A stretch of 62,220 nt of DNA from Clostridiales bacterium (GCA_028724525.1 JAQYCV010000013.1:1-62220), one strand, 5' to 3'; shown: positions 17,465 through 28,110, numbered from the stretch's first letter. Notes: generated by a model not told the origin, from the sequence alone. Made by a program: numbers and translations.

Positions 17465-18622
17465 ATGGTATTGCAGTTTGAGATGTGGCGGAAGCAGAAC
17501 AAAGTAGGGCATTCATCCAAACCTGGACAGGAGGGCCATGCAAATGCCCAGGCTGCTGGGGCAGAGCAAGACCAGGATAAAAGGGGGCGCTATGTCAACT
17601 TGTTCCTGTATCTGGCCCTTTTTGCGGGTTTAGCTCTTATTATCTATCCCTCCGCTGCTAATTACTGGAATTCCATATATCAATCGCAAGCAGTTGCCTC
17701 CTATGCCCAGGCAGTGGCAAATATAGCGGATGATGAATATGACAAACTCATCCAGGCAGCCAAAGACTACAATACAGATCTAAGCCGTAAGCCTCTTCGC
17801 CTGCGGTTGACCCCGGAGGAAGAAGCGCGCTACATGAAGCTTTTGACCACGGGTGAGAGTGGCCCCCTGGGTTATGTGGAAATTCCCAAAATCCGAGTCC
17901 AGCTCCCGCTTTACCACGGAACAGATGACCTTATTTTGCAAACAGCCGTAGGCCATCTGCCAGGTACTAGTCTTCCGATTGGCGGGCCATCTACCCACTG
18001 TGTCCTTTCGGCCCACCGGGGTTTACCCTCGGCCCGGCTCTTTACGGATATTGACCAGTTGGTCAAGGGGGATACCTTTATCCTCCATACCCTGGATGAA
18101 ACACTTACCTATGAAGTGGACCGCATCCTCATCGTCCTGCCCAATGAATTAGAAGGTTTAGCTATAGAGCCTGGACAGGACCACTGTACTTTACAGACCT
18201 GTACGCCTTACGGCATTAATACGCACCGCCTTTTGGTGCGAGGTCATCGCGTAGACAACGCAAAAGCTACTAATATTCGGGTTTCGGCAGATGCCAGAAT
18301 GCTGCCAACCACCTACGTAGCCCTCTTTGTCGCGATACCGATCCTCATCGGCCTTCTCCTTGTCCTCCTTGTAGTGACCCGGAAGCCGCATGTTTCTGAA
18401 GCGGAAATGCGTGTGCAAGATGCCATGAAGCGCATTGAAGAACGCCCCAGTCAGCAGGCCTGGGACCGCTTACACGCCCTGCAGGACCAATACCGCCTGT
18501 CGCAGCAGGCGAACCTCCACCTAAATCAGACCGACCTTGAGCCCCGGATACCACCCAAAGCGGAGACAGGCTCTTTATTCCGAACAATCTGGAAGACCAT
18601 AACCCGATTGTTCCATAGATAG
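17465..18622 (+). CDS. Class C (pilus-polymerising) sortase
   Basis: A 385-aa transpeptidase that joins pilin subunits at their sorting signals. Hydrophobic segments lie at about 44-66 and about 282-304. The catalytic residues read as His184 in SAHRGLP, Cys246 in TLQTCTPYG and Arg255 in NTHRLLV. The GTSLPIGGPSTHCVLSAHRG region and the C-terminal membrane segment are typical of class C. A charged cytosolic tail of about 75 residues follows. The start ATG has only a weak GAGGG upstream, and a nearby AGGAGG is out of frame, so the N terminus is less certain. It sits between the backbone and minor pilins. Confidence 0.93.
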   Translation: MVLQFEMWRKQNKVGHSSKPGQEGHANAQAAGAEQDQDKRGRYVNLFLYLALFAGLALIIYPSAANYWNSIYQSQAVASYAQAVANIADDEYDKLIQAAKDYNTDLSRKPLRLRLTPEEEARYMKLLTTGESGPLGYVEIPKIRVQLPLYHGTDDLILQTAVGHLPGTSLPIGGPSTHCVLSAHRGLPSARLFTDIDQLVKGDTFILHTLDETLTYEVDRILIVLPNELEGLAIEPGQDHCTLQTCTPYGINTHRLLVRGHRVDNAKATNIRVSADARMLPTTYVALFVAIPILIGLLLVLLVVTRKPHVSEAEMRVQDAMKRIEERPSQQAWDRLHALQDQYRLSQQANLHLNQTDLEPRIPPKAETGSLFRTIWKTITRLFHR

Positions 18623-18707
18623 CAGATAGACAAGACAGGAAAAGTCTTAGCAGGGAAAGAGGAGCTTATCCAGCCCCTCTCCCGAAGAGAAGCAAAGGAC
18701 AGAAAGC

Positions 18708-19892
18708 ATGAAACAGATTGGCAAGCGTAAAAACCCCCGGCCCATCCTGGGCCGGGTCAGGCACAAGCAAGGCCGAGAGGGCAGAAGCCTGTGGACTGTC
18801 TCTTGCCTGTGCCTGCTTGTCCTGGTAGTCAGTTTCTTGGCCCTTCCGGTCCGGACAGTCCTCGCTGGTAGCCCGGCTCCCAGCCAGCCTCTGTCCTTGC
18901 AAGTCAATTTACGCAAGGCCCCCGAGGGCACCCTGGGTAAGCTCTACCGGGTTGCCGACTTCGTGCCGGAGACCGGGGCCTTTACCCCTGTAGCCTCCTT
19001 CGCTAGCCTGACCACCTTTAAAGACCTCCTAGACCATCCAGGTCACTTTGGAGATCCGGCAGATGCCCAGGCCCGATATGCCAAGCGGGTCCAGGACCAG
19101 GCGGAGACCCTTTTGGAGTGGATCACTAAAAACCGGGTCTCGGAAGACCAAAAGGCCTCCAGTACCCTTGCTTCTGGCGGCGAGTCCCGCCTTCATTTTC
19201 CTGTCCAGGGCAAGACCCTGGTGCCCGGCCTTTACCTGGTCGTGGTGGAGCCCTACGAGGCCGACAAGACCCAGTACCTGCCTAAAGTGATGCTGGTGGC
19301 CCTGCCCGGCCTAGACCCCCAGGATGGCCATACCCTTCTCTACGCACGCACGATTGAGGTGAAGTTGGAGGAGAAGACCAAGCCCGGTGACCTGGAATTG
19401 ACAGTCATCAAGCTCTGGGAGGCAGAAGACGGCCAGGTCCTTAACAGCATGGAAGCAATGAGTGACCAGGCCCGACAAGGAATTCAGGCTAAGTATCCCG
19501 ACCAGGTTGACCTTGTCCTCTACCAGGATGGACGTGCCTATGCGGAGGCCACACTTTCTGCGGCCAACCACTGGCAATTTACCTTCAAAAACCTGCCCGC
19601 AGGCTTCCGCTATGTTGTTAGCGAGGCCAAAGTCCCTGCCGGCTATGACCTGACCCTGACGACAGAGGAGGGAAAGCTGGTCCTCCATAACCGGAAAAAA
19701 CCCCAGGAGCCTCCGGTCCCTCCCACAGAGACTACGCCTATTCCACCACCCCAAGAAAGCAAGCCCATCAGCCCCACGCCCGAAGAATCACTGCCCCTGA
19801 CGGCAGTCCTCTGGTGGCCGGTCTACCTCTTTATCGCAGGTGGTTTGCTCTCTTTCTGCATCGGCCTCTTACGCCGTAGGCATCAACACTAA
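18708..19892 (+). CDS. Minor pilin / wall-anchored accessory protein with LPLTA signal
   Basis: A 394-aa surface protein. It has a basic N terminus followed by a hydrophobic signal (about 28-50, ending VLA|G), a pilin-like N domain (about 55-230), and a CnaB-type domain (about 225-335, FTFKNLPAGFRYVVSEAKVPAGYD). A Pro-rich stalk (PPVPPTETTPIPPPQE) leads to LPLTA at 362-366, a hydrophobic helix and an RRRHQH tail. LPLTA departs from LPxTG by having Ala in place of Gly after the cleaved Thr. It is probably the basal or ancillary subunit. The gene is GC-richer than the backbone pilin gene. Confidence 0.82.
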   Translation: MKQIGKRKNPRPILGRVRHKQGREGRSLWTVSCLCLLVLVVSFLALPVRTVLAGSPAPSQPLSLQVNLRKAPEGTLGKLYRVADFVPETGAFTPVASFASLTTFKDLLDHPGHFGDPADAQARYAKRVQDQAETLLEWITKNRVSEDQKASSTLASGGESRLHFPVQGKTLVPGLYLVVVEPYEADKTQYLPKVMLVALPGLDPQDGHTLLYARTIEVKLEEKTKPGDLELTVIKLWEAEDGQVLNSMEAMSDQARQGIQAKYPDQVDLVLYQDGRAYAEATLSAANHWQFTFKNLPAGFRYVVSEAKVPAGYDLTLTTEEGKLVLHNRKKPQEPPVPPTETTPIPPPQESKPISPTPEESLPLTAVLWWPVYLFIAGGLLSFCIGLLRRRHQH

Positions 19893-19910
19893 TCTAGGAG
19901 GTTTTGACGC

Positions 19911-22900
19911 ATGAATAGGAATTTTTGGAATCAAGTGCAAAGTTATGTACGCAAGGCCAGATTCCGCCGGCGAGTGAGGAATATCTTTGCGGCTTTAGCG
20001 ATTGTGACCGTTTTCGTTACTACCTATGCCCTCATTCTCCCTGCAATTACCCTTGAAAACACCGTTGGTTTGCCCGGCCTCAACCTGAATGAAGGCCAGG
20101 ACCCTGCAGGCCAGTTGAACCCTGAGGGCGGGAATGAGACCCCAGCCCCCGATGCCGGGTCCGAAAACCCCGATGCTAACCTAGTCGAAAGCCCAGAAGG
20201 GGCCGGATCCGGACAAACCGGCCAGTCCCCGAGCGGAAACCAGCAGGGCCTGCCAGACAGCCTCCCCCTGACCGGCCAGGTCAGCGGTGAGTTCACCAAC
20301 AGCGAGACAACCAATAGCGAGACAACCGGCAGCGAGACCACTGCTGGCGAAAACACCGGCAGTGAGGCCTCCGGGAACGAAACCGCCGGCAACGAGCCTT
20401 CGGGCGAATCTCAGGCCAGCCCTGCCCCTGTAAAAGACCCCCAGAAAGAACCGGGAAGCCACGACTTAAGCCTTTATGAGCAAGGTGATGATGGCCTCAT
20501 CCGGACCCGGGATGGGGAAGTTATTTCCCTCAACTCCTTCAGTGAGGAAGAACTGACCAGCTTGCAAGAATCCTGGTTTAGGAGGGTCCTAGACCAGTAC
20601 TCCATCGATGCCCAAGGTGAGGTGCAAAACGCCCTGGGCGAACGCATTGATACGAGCAAGTTCCCGGAGTCCCTCCTCCAGGCCCTCCGCCAAAAGGCTG
20701 CGGACACCAGCGAACTCTTGCCCTATGCCTTGAAGATGTACCTGAGCCCGGACCTCCGAGTTATGGATGGTTATACGGACACCCCCGTGAGCGAAGATAA
20801 GTTGAATACCCTTTCTTCCGCCTTGCGGGATACCCTTTACGGTTTTGAAGTCAACTATGATGCCCGCCTGGAGGTCAAAGACCGCTATACGGCAAGCCTA
20901 CGGGCCCAGGGCCTGGACAGTGCGGCGGATTCAGTGGTCTTGAGTGCCTTTCCTGCTGCCGAAGCCAGCCGCCAAGAGGCCCTGGCCCAGCAGGCACCTG
21001 CTGCCGCCCCCCTCGGTGCCCCTATTGTCCCTAATCCACCCAGCCTGGACCCGGCCCTGAACACCCTGGCCCAGAACCCGCCCCAGCCCTACTACTTCTA
21101 TGCCAATCCCCAAGATCCTCAGCATTCCGGCTTTATCCGCATCGCTGTGGATGCTTTCGTTGGCCAGAATGTACCCAATGCCCGGTCCTATAACTACCCC
21201 ACAGGCTACCTGGCTAAGCTGAAGTTTGCCTTCTCAACCCAGGGGGCTGAATTTGCGTTCAAGAATTTCAGAATCTACCTAAAGGCCGACCAAGCCGATG
21301 AAACAAAGGGCAACTATACCGTGCCCGGTGTCTTGACGGTTCCGGGTACCGGCGGCAACACCGACCTAAACTTTGTGCCCAAGTCAGTTCAAAATCCTTC
21401 AGGTCCAGGCATGCTCTACTACTACGACATCAAGGACCTGCCTGTCGGCTCCACCGGATTAGCCAATGCCTACATTAGCTATACGAATGGGTCCTTAGGC
21501 GGTAACACCACCATCTGGGTAGACGAGGTCCAAGACCCCAATGGGATTCCCGATTATGCCCAGGCCCAGCCCCCACAAGGCAAGGACTATATCAATATCC
21601 CCCATGTGATTGAGCCCCGGGACCAGCAAGTCTATAAAAAGCCCCTCCGGAACCCCAGTTTTAGCAAAAACGCAGATACGAAGTACTATGTCAACGGCTT
21701 AAGCTTCTCCATCCATGACGTGGTGACCGGTGACCGGGACTTCTTCGATGAGTATGGTGAGCTGTATTACCTGCACACAGAGGAGAAGCCAGACCTGGTC
21801 GTGGATACCCTCACCCTGCCGGGTGACTTGGAGTTTAGGGCTTCGAGCCTAGAAGGGGTCGAATACCTTTCGGTCGCCTCTGAGGCCTCTATCCCTGCGG
21901 ACATACAGGGCCTGCCGGCCAAGCTTAATATGCCCGGCACCCTTATCACCACCCGCTTGGAGGGCCAGCGCTACCTGGTGGCCTTCATGGAAGAACAGAC
22001 TCCTGAAGTCCACTACGCCTACGATGCTAAGATTGAAGCCGGCAAGCTGGTCCTTAGCTCCAAGGCCTGGTACAAGGAAGACCGGTCTCCCGACCGCCTG
22101 CCTATCTGGCACAGCACAGCCCCTCTTAATTACCAATTAGGGGAGAGCCTGGTCCGGTTTAAGGCCGACGCAGAACCCCAGGAAGGAGGGCCGGAGCAGA
22201 AGATTAGCAACGAGGCCTTCTACACCCTAAATCGAATGGATGGGACGACCCAAACCTCCCAAGCCAGTGCCGAAGCCCTACTCAAAGCCAAGGCTGCCCA
22301 CCTGACCCTTAAAAAGACCAAGGACCCCAACCGGGCACCCGTCTTCTTCGGTGAAAAGGCCGGCTGGTTCATTTCAGTTAAAAACGACAGCACGTTTGTC
22401 TACAAAAACTTGAAGACCCTCCGGGATGAGCTCGACCCCAACCTCTATCTCTCCCAGGATGACCTCTACCAACTCTTTAACTCCCAGCCTGCCTTTAAGG
22501 ACCAAGCCCGGCCCACCGTGACCATCCAACACGCCAAGCTGGTCGCTACCCCCCAGGGGCAGGTGTACAATGCCACTGGACAAGGCATGCTCGACAAGGA
22601 TGCCCAGTACCACGGCGGTGATGATACCCCCTACGATGGGCTTGCCACCACAGACCCCGATCTCAAACAAGTGGAGGCCACCCTCACCCTGACCTGTGAG
22701 GGCGACCAGGTAACAGTTGTGGCCACTTCCAGTGCCGGTAACGAGCTTGCTCGGGCCAGCTTCCCCTTGGCTTCCTTCAAGGACAGGCACACGGTTGGGA
22801 GCTTTGCCCTTTCCAATAACTTGTCTTACATAGTGACCCACTGGTCTCAGTATGAGATCCATTGGTCCTACCAGGTCAATGGCCAAAATTATCCCATCGA

Positions 22901-25900
22901 AGGGGGCCAAGAACATATTTACACCGTCCCAACCACGGTTAAGGACACCTTCATGCTCCTGGAGGCAGACCGGAAAAATTACTATCCGGACCAACAACAG
23001 CGGGTCTCCAATGCCGGAAAGGGCGACTTCACTTCGACTAGCACAGACTACACGGTAGATAACAGCGAGGCCAAGCACGACAACGCCAAGCGTGAAGCGG
23101 CCCTCTTTAAGGGGGTGGAACAAGGTGTTAAAACCTCCGGCCTGGGCAGCTTTTTCGTTATTGCCCAGTTCCAGGGCCAAGGGGCCCCAGAAGTCTTGAC
23201 CATTACCGACCATGTCAAGCAAGATTTTGTTAGCCTCCTGGTCCTCGAGGCTGATAACCTCGACAAGTCTTTCAGTAAAATTGTTCAGAACGCAGAAGAC
23301 AACCAAAACTATGGCCTCATTACCGAACCGGGAAACTACTATTTCCGAACAATGGCTGGAGAGAAGATTTTAGGTGAAGTCACCCAGCTCACAGAGGAGG
23401 GCAAGTCGACTTGGCTGATTAAGTGGCACTTTGACCGGGAAACGGTTCTGAACCAGGGGCAGGGCTTTGACAAGACAATCCGGGTCTTTACCTATGTCGA
23501 CCCTGCTGGAGGGCACGGGTCCAGCAACTATATTAATGAAACCTGGATGAATGACCATGCCAGCCACCGGCTCTACGATTCCGTTCAAGTATCCCCTCTC
23601 TATAACTATGACAAGAAGATTGTCCTGAAGAAGCATCCTCCGTCAACAAATTGGTGGGATCCCTCTACCCCCGCCAAGGATGAACTCACAGACTTTACCC
23701 GCCTGGTGAAGGGCCAAAAGGTCCTTTACCGGCTCGAACTCTGGGGGACCTCTGGGGTGAGCTTGACCAAAGATGACATCTTTGACCGCCTGCCGGAAAC
23801 CCCGGCCGGCTTTTCCTGGGGATTGACTAATGTCCGTTTTGAGGGGACAGCAGCCATGCCGAAGGATGCCGTCAATTTCAGTCCCGACATTAATAAATTT
23901 ACGATTTCTCCTGATAAGCCAGATGGCGCCCACCAGCAACTCCGCTGGACTGCTTCCGGTGACCTTGTCACGTTTAATCAAACCGGGTCTGCCTATATTT
24001 ACCTGGAATTAACCTACCCCGGAGACGATGCAACCTGGAAAAAGTACCAGGAGGCTTATGGGCGGACAGGGATTGATAACTTCTTCCATGTTTATGAAGG
24101 GGAGAGGTCTGTCCACCATTCCCTGGCCGGCACCCAGCTCTGCCAGCTGGACAAGAGCCTCATCTATTCGAATATTATCCACTTCTATAACGGTTCAGAG
24201 GTCCTGGATCCTGAGGACACCGACCCCTATAGGTATTGGAATAGCCCCTACTATGCCGACCAGCCCCTGGGTGACAAAGACAGGGAATGGGGGGATAAGA
24301 CCAGTATCCTGGTTTACACCATCTCTCTAACCAACCCCAGTGGGGATAAGCTTTACTTGAGCGACATCCACGATAGCCTACCGGCAGGCTTCAAGTTTTC
24401 CGGTTTTGTCCGTGCCCTCTTCTTTGAGAAGGCAGGCAACGAAGGGTATGAGGGCTATTTTACTAGGGATCCCCTAACATACGACAGGATTAAAAACAGT
24501 AATGATAGTGTGGTGAGTGGGGTGACCTACCAGGCCGAACCCTACCTCTATAAGTATAATGTGGGCTATGACGGTGATTATACTGAGTCTCCTAAAAGCT
24601 CTGACGACATCAAGGAGTTTACCGTTGAGCAAACGAGTACCGACCTCAATCAACCGGTTTTCCGGTTTAAGGATCTTTTTGGTGGGAAATACACGAGCTA
24701 CCAGTACATTGATAAGGCTATTAGGTTTCAGGATAGTAAAGGCTGGTACCTGCCCCCCCAATCTGCCCTCTCCTTCTCCTACCGAGTTACCGTAGATGCC
24801 TATGCGAAAACAAGCGATATTAGTACGAACAAGGCCTCTATGGCTTACACCCAGGTTTACCCGGACATGGAACCCGACCTGCCGGCCGAGGGGGATGTGA
24901 AGATTGAGGCCAACTTTAACAATCCTGGCCAGCCCATCAATCCCGGCAGCCACGCCCTGACCAGGGATACGAATAATAACTATATTCTGAGTTCGGAGGT
25001 CACTGTCCGGCGGGATCCCACCCAAATCGGTATCAAGAAAACCTACACAGGTGCCCTAAGGTCCGGCCAAACGACCAACCTGCCCGAGGGAGATGCATCA
25101 ATTCTGGATGCCGATGGCTACTACAACCCTCAAGAACAGTTGACCTGGTCGGTAGACCTGCCCGTGGAAAGCGGTGTCGTCCAAGACTGGAGCTTTACGG
25201 AAACCATGGAAAAGCCCTACGGCTTCGATGAAATTCGTTTCTACCCCCAGGGCCTGGATCGGAGTAAAGATATCAACCCGACTAGCGGCTGGACGGAAGA
25301 CCTCTGCTATATCTTTAGTTTCAAAGAGAAGCCGGAAGGTGAGGTTTCCGTGACCTTGAAGCGGCCCCCTCTCAGGGGCATTGAGGTGATGCCACACTAT
25401 AATGCGACTGCCGTCAAAGTGGACTTCTACGGTGGTTATGACCAGGGCACTGTAACGAAGACCCTCAACTTGAATGGCGTCAACGAGGTCACCTTCGGGA
25501 ACAAAACGGACCCAGTTACCCCGGACTTCACCATCCGCCTGGAAAGGGATAGCCAGGGCAACCAAAAGCTAACTCTCACCCCTGAGAAGGGTTACTTTGG
25601 CTATGGCCTAGGCTTCAAGGACTATAGGGGTTACGAAACTAAACCCCTTGTCCCCCAGTACCCGAAATTCCTGGTAAAGACCTCCAACCATAGTGAGGCC
25701 AAGGTACAACCCAAATTGTATTGGAATACAGCCCGCCTAACCCCCACTGTTCCCATTGCGCCGGCGGCTATAGCCGGACGCTATGAGGATGGGGGCCAGC
25801 CTTCCGTCCTTGACGGTGCTGTTGCCCCTATCTTTGGTGATAAGGGGACCATGTCCAACAAGTCCGTTACTGAATGGAACGCCAGCAAAAACGAGGCCGT

Positions 25901-27986
25901 GAAAGTGGACGGTGAACCCAATACGGCGACTGGCAACCCCTTGTCCTACAAGCGGGCCAGCACCGACCCTACCGAACCTACTGTGATGACCTTGTCGGAT
26001 AGGCAGTCCTTGCTCCGCTACACCCTCAGGCTAAAGAACCTCAGTGCCAAGAAGGGGAATGAAGGGAAAATCGATGACCTCATCATCATCGACAACCTAC
26101 CTGAGCCCGGAGACAACAAGACCTGGGACCAGACGGCCCCCCGTAACAGCCAATGCCAAATTGACTTTGCTAAGCAAACGGACCACCGCATGACGGTGAC
26201 TGTCCAGGACTACGACGAAAACGGGGCCACTGTAGGTAGCCCGCGTACGCTTACCGCCGGCAAAGATTTCATCATCGAATACAGTGATGAAAAAGAATTC
26301 GACAAGCAGGACTTCCAGAATACCGCCTCCTATAGGTGGTACACGGACCAACGTCCTACGAGCCGGGCCTTCCGCCTGAGAACCCTGTCGACTTCTGAAG
26401 ACGCAAAGATTTCCGCCTTTGCGGTGATTGAGATAAATTATTTTGCCCAACTGCCTGCTGACTTCCAGCCCGGCCAAGACGACTTGACGGCCTGGAACAG
26501 CTTCGGCTATAGCTACCATATCCAATCCTTACCGGCCGGTGAGTACCTGAGCTCTGAGCCTGAACCCGTAGGGGTCAAGGTGCCCGGAGAACACATCCCC
26601 TCCCTGCAAAAGCAACGCCTCTGCGGGAATAATGCCTTCCCGGTTGACCCTGCCGAACCCACTGCCCCCAATGGCAGCCAAGGGAAACAGATTACCTACC
26701 TCTTCCTGGTCTTGGATGCCTCTAGTGATTATACACACGGATCGAATGGGAGTGCATCCGCCCTTGCCCACCTTCAGATGGCCCTCAAGCAGGGGACCCT
26801 CGACCTTACCCAGCTGACCGGCAAGACCCTGGCAGAACTCCAAAGCCTGCTCGGCAATAGCCTGGACTATGGCCAACCGGGCGGGACTTTCTGGCAATCA
26901 GGAGATACCTACCAGCTCTTTCAGGTCCCCCTTGCCGTCGGACAGACTTCGGCCACGGTGCCCATGATTCCGACAAAAGACCCTGAAGACCCAAGAAGAA
27001 CCACAGGGATAACCATCCGGAGAGACAGGACCTATCACATCATGGAACTCATGAACCCGGTGACGGGGAGGCCCTATGTCATCAAGGCCGATGGGAAAAT
27101 CTATGAGGATACGGCCACAGAGCCCCAGGACCAAACCTTCACCGACAACAAGGGGGGCCGCCTGGACCGGCAATACATCACCACGACCAAGGGCAATTAC
27201 CCCTTCTATACCTGGACCCCCAATCAGGCCATGCAGGACAAGGACTTGTCCACCCTGACCGTCACTGCGACCAACCTGGGCAAGCCCTGGAATATTAACC
27301 TGCTCAAAACCATCCGCCAGCCAGAAGGGACAGGCGATGACAAGCCTTCGGCTAACCCTCAAGACCCAATCCTGAAAGGGGCCATCTTTGGGCTTTACTC
27401 TCCCTTGGAAAGTGAAGCCATGACCCCCCTGGAAGTCCAGAACCTCCAGAGCAAATACGTCTTTGCCAACCCTTTAAGGCGGACCTGGACCGACCAGAAT
27501 AATAAAACTTATTACCTGAAGGCAGTATCCGACGGCAATACCATCGGCATAAATCAGCCCTTCGCACCAGAAGGCAAAAAACTCACCGGCGATTACCCCG
27601 GTTGGGCAAGTATCCAGACCACCAGCCAGGCCCTGAAAGGCCAATTGCCGACCACAGGCCGCTTTGAGGGCCTAGTCGCCAACGAATACGTCCTTCGCGA
27701 ACTCCGTGCCCCCGACGGCTATAAGTTCAGCACCGCTCCCATCTACCTCCAGCGGTCAACCTACTACGCAGACGCAGGCGTCAAGCTACCCGAAATTAGC
27801 AACTCTGGAACCGCTGCAGACAATGACGATGCCTGGGCCCTCGTCAGCAACATCTATGTTATGGTGGAAGTCCTGCCCGAAACCGGTGGTATAGGCACCC
27901 TGCCCTACCTACTGGCTGGCCTGACCATCACCGCCATAGCCCTCTGGGGCCTCAGGCACCGCCGCCGCAGAGCCGCCCAACTATAG
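19911..27986 (+). CDS. Giant LPETG-anchored pilus-tip/adhesin protein
   Basis: A 2691-aa surface protein. The N terminus has a basic stretch and a hydrophobic export helix ending YALILPAITLE, a signature of large SpaA-like proteins. Residues about 55-185 are low-complexity Gly/Asn/Ser/Glu/Thr, including seven 15-bp repeats. The long body contains several isopeptide-type segments with a D-x-L-P element (FDRLPETPAGF near 1290, IHDSLPAGFKF near 1483, IDNLPEPGDN near 2060). CnaB-like motifs lie near the end (GAIFGLYSPL about 2490, EYVLRELRAPDGY about 2593). The sorting signal LPETG lies at 2655-2659 with an RRRRAA tail. AGGAGG precedes the ATG, 18 bp after the minor pilin. It probably forms the adhesive tip; the ligand is unknown. 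Confidence 0.9.
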   Translation: MNRNFWNQVQSYVRKARFRRRVRNIFAALAIVTVFVTTYALILPAITLENTVGLPGLNLNEGQDPAGQLNPEGGNETPAPDAGSENPDANLVESPEGAGSGQTGQSPSGNQQGLPDSLPLTGQVSGEFTNSETTNSETTGSETTAGENTGSEASGNETAGNEPSGESQASPAPVKDPQKEPGSHDLSLYEQGDDGLIRTRDGEVISLNSFSEEELTSLQESWFRRVLDQYSIDAQGEVQNALGERIDTSKFPESLLQALRQKAADTSELLPYALKMYLSPDLRVMDGYTDTPVSEDKLNTLSSALRDTLYGFEVNYDARLEVKDRYTASLRAQGLDSAADSVVLSAFPAAEASRQEALAQQAPAAAPLGAPIVPNPPSLDPALNTLAQNPPQPYYFYANPQDPQHSGFIRIAVDAFVGQNVPNARSYNYPTGYLAKLKFAFSTQGAEFAFKNFRIYLKADQADETKGNYTVPGVLTVPGTGGNTDLNFVPKSVQNPSGPGMLYYYDIKDLPVGSTGLANAYISYTNGSLGGNTTIWVDEVQDPNGIPDYAQAQPPQGKDYINIPHVIEPRDQQVYKKPLRNPSFSKNADTKYYVNGLSFSIHDVVTGDRDFFDEYGELYYLHTEEKPDLVVDTLTLPGDLEFRASSLEGVEYLSVASEASIPADIQGLPAKLNMPGTLITTRLEGQRYLVAFMEEQTPEVHYAYDAKIEAGKLVLSSKAWYKEDRSPDRLPIWHSTAPLNYQLGESLVRFKADAEPQEGGPEQKISNEAFYTLNRMDGTTQTSQASAEALLKAKAAHLTLKKTKDPNRAPVFFGEKAGWFISVKNDSTFVYKNLKTLRDELDPNLYLSQDDLYQLFNSQPAFKDQARPTVTIQHAKLVATPQGQVYNATGQGMLDKDAQYHGGDDTPYDGLATTDPDLKQVEATLTLTCEGDQVTVVATSSAGNELARASFPLASFKDRHTVGSFALSNNLSYIVTHWSQYEIHWSYQVNGQNYPIEGGQEHIYTVPTTVKDTFMLLEADRKNYYPDQQQRVSNAGKGDFTSTSTDYTVDNSEAKHDNAKREAALFKGVEQGVKTSGLGSFFVIAQFQGQGAPEVLTITDHVKQDFVSLLVLEADNLDKSFSKIVQNAEDNQNYGLITEPGNYYFRTMAGEKILGEVTQLTEEGKSTWLIKWHFDRETVLNQGQGFDKTIRVFTYVDPAGGHGSSNYINETWMNDHASHRLYDSVQVSPLYNYDKKIVLKKHPPSTNWWDPSTPAKDELTDFTRLVKGQKVLYRLELWGTSGVSLTKDDIFDRLPETPAGFSWGLTNVRFEGTAAMPKDAVNFSPDINKFTISPDKPDGAHQQLRWTASGDLVTFNQTGSAYIYLELTYPGDDATWKKYQEAYGRTGIDNFFHVYEGERSVHHSLAGTQLCQLDKSLIYSNIIHFYNGSEVLDPEDTDPYRYWNSPYYADQPLGDKDREWGDKTSILVYTISLTNPSGDKLYLSDIHDSLPAGFKFSGFVRALFFEKAGNEGYEGYFTRDPLTYDRIKNSNDSVVSGVTYQAEPYLYKYNVGYDGDYTESPKSSDDIKEFTVEQTSTDLNQPVFRFKDLFGGKYTSYQYIDKAIRFQDSKGWYLPPQSALSFSYRVTVDAYAKTSDISTNKASMAYTQVYPDMEPDLPAEGDVKIEANFNNPGQPINPGSHALTRDTNNNYILSSEVTVRRDPTQIGIKKTYTGALRSGQTTNLPEGDASILDADGYYNPQEQLTWSVDLPVESGVVQDWSFTETMEKPYGFDEIRFYPQGLDRSKDINPTSGWTEDLCYIFSFKEKPEGEVSVTLKRPPLRGIEVMPHYNATAVKVDFYGGYDQGTVTKTLNLNGVNEVTFGNKTDPVTPDFTIRLERDSQGNQKLTLTPEKGYFGYGLGFKDYRGYETKPLVPQYPKFLVKTSNHSEAKVQPKLYWNTARLTPTVPIAPAAIAGRYEDGGQPSVLDGAVAPIFGDKGTMSNKSVTEWNASKNEAVKVDGEPNTATGNPLSYKRASTDPTEPTVMTLSDRQSLLRYTLRLKNLSAKKGNEGKIDDLIIIDNLPEPGDNKTWDQTAPRNSQCQIDFAKQTDHRMTVTVQDYDENGATVGSPRTLTAGKDFIIEYSDEKEFDKQDFQNTASYRWYTDQRPTSRAFRLRTLSTSEDAKISAFAVIEINYFAQLPADFQPGQDDLTAWNSFGYSYHIQSLPAGEYLSSEPEPVGVKVPGEHIPSLQKQRLCGNNAFPVDPAEPTAPNGSQGKQITYLFLVLDASSDYTHGSNGSASALAHLQMALKQGTLDLTQLTGKTLAELQSLLGNSLDYGQPGGTFWQSGDTYQLFQVPLAVGQTSATVPMIPTKDPEDPRRTTGITIRRDRTYHIMELMNPVTGRPYVIKADGKIYEDTATEPQDQTFTDNKGGRLDRQYITTTKGNYPFYTWTPNQAMQDKDLSTLTVTATNLGKPWNINLLKTIRQPEGTGDDKPSANPQDPILKGAIFGLYSPLESEAMTPLEVQNLQSKYVFANPLRRTWTDQNNKTYYLKAVSDGNTIGINQPFAPEGKKLTGDYPGWASIQTTSQALKGQLPTTGRFEGLVANEYVLRELRAPDGYKFSTAPIYLQRSTYYADAGVKLPEISNSGTAADNDDAWALVSNIYVMVEVLPETGGIGTLPYLLAGLTITAIALWGLRHRRRRAAQL
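20298..20402 (+). repeat. Seven 15-bp coding tandem repeats
   Basis: Seven consecutive degenerate 15-bp units of the type AACAGCGAGACAACC encode pentapeptides such as NSETT, GSETT, AGENT, GSEAS and GNETA in the N-terminal linker of the giant surface protein. The frame is preserved by any unit gain or loss. Confidence 0.9.
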
Positions 27987-28010
27987 CCTGTAGCCCTAGC
28001 CATTCAGCCT

Positions 28011-28062
28011 GGTGCCTCACTGGCCCAGCCCGGCCGATGGCCTTGGGCCTAGGGCCGGCACC
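28011..28062 (+). other. GC-rich intercistronic hairpin
   Basis: GGTGCC (28011-28016) pairs with GGCACC (28057-28062), enclosing further GC-rich complementary segments. There is no T tract. It lies in the 124-bp gap between the giant protein gene and the coiled-coil gene, and may affect mRNA processing. Confidence 0.35.
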
Positions 28063-28110
28063 TGTAAAGCCAGTGAAATACCTAAAGAGAGGTCTTGACT
28101 GTAAAGAATC

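Noticed and set aside
22374-23306. 310-codon open frame opposite the giant surface protein
   Set aside because: It lies fully inside a supported LPETG protein gene, has no recognisable motif and reflects GC-rich codon bias. The same holds for the long frames opposite rpoB (47449-48090, 48118-48963).
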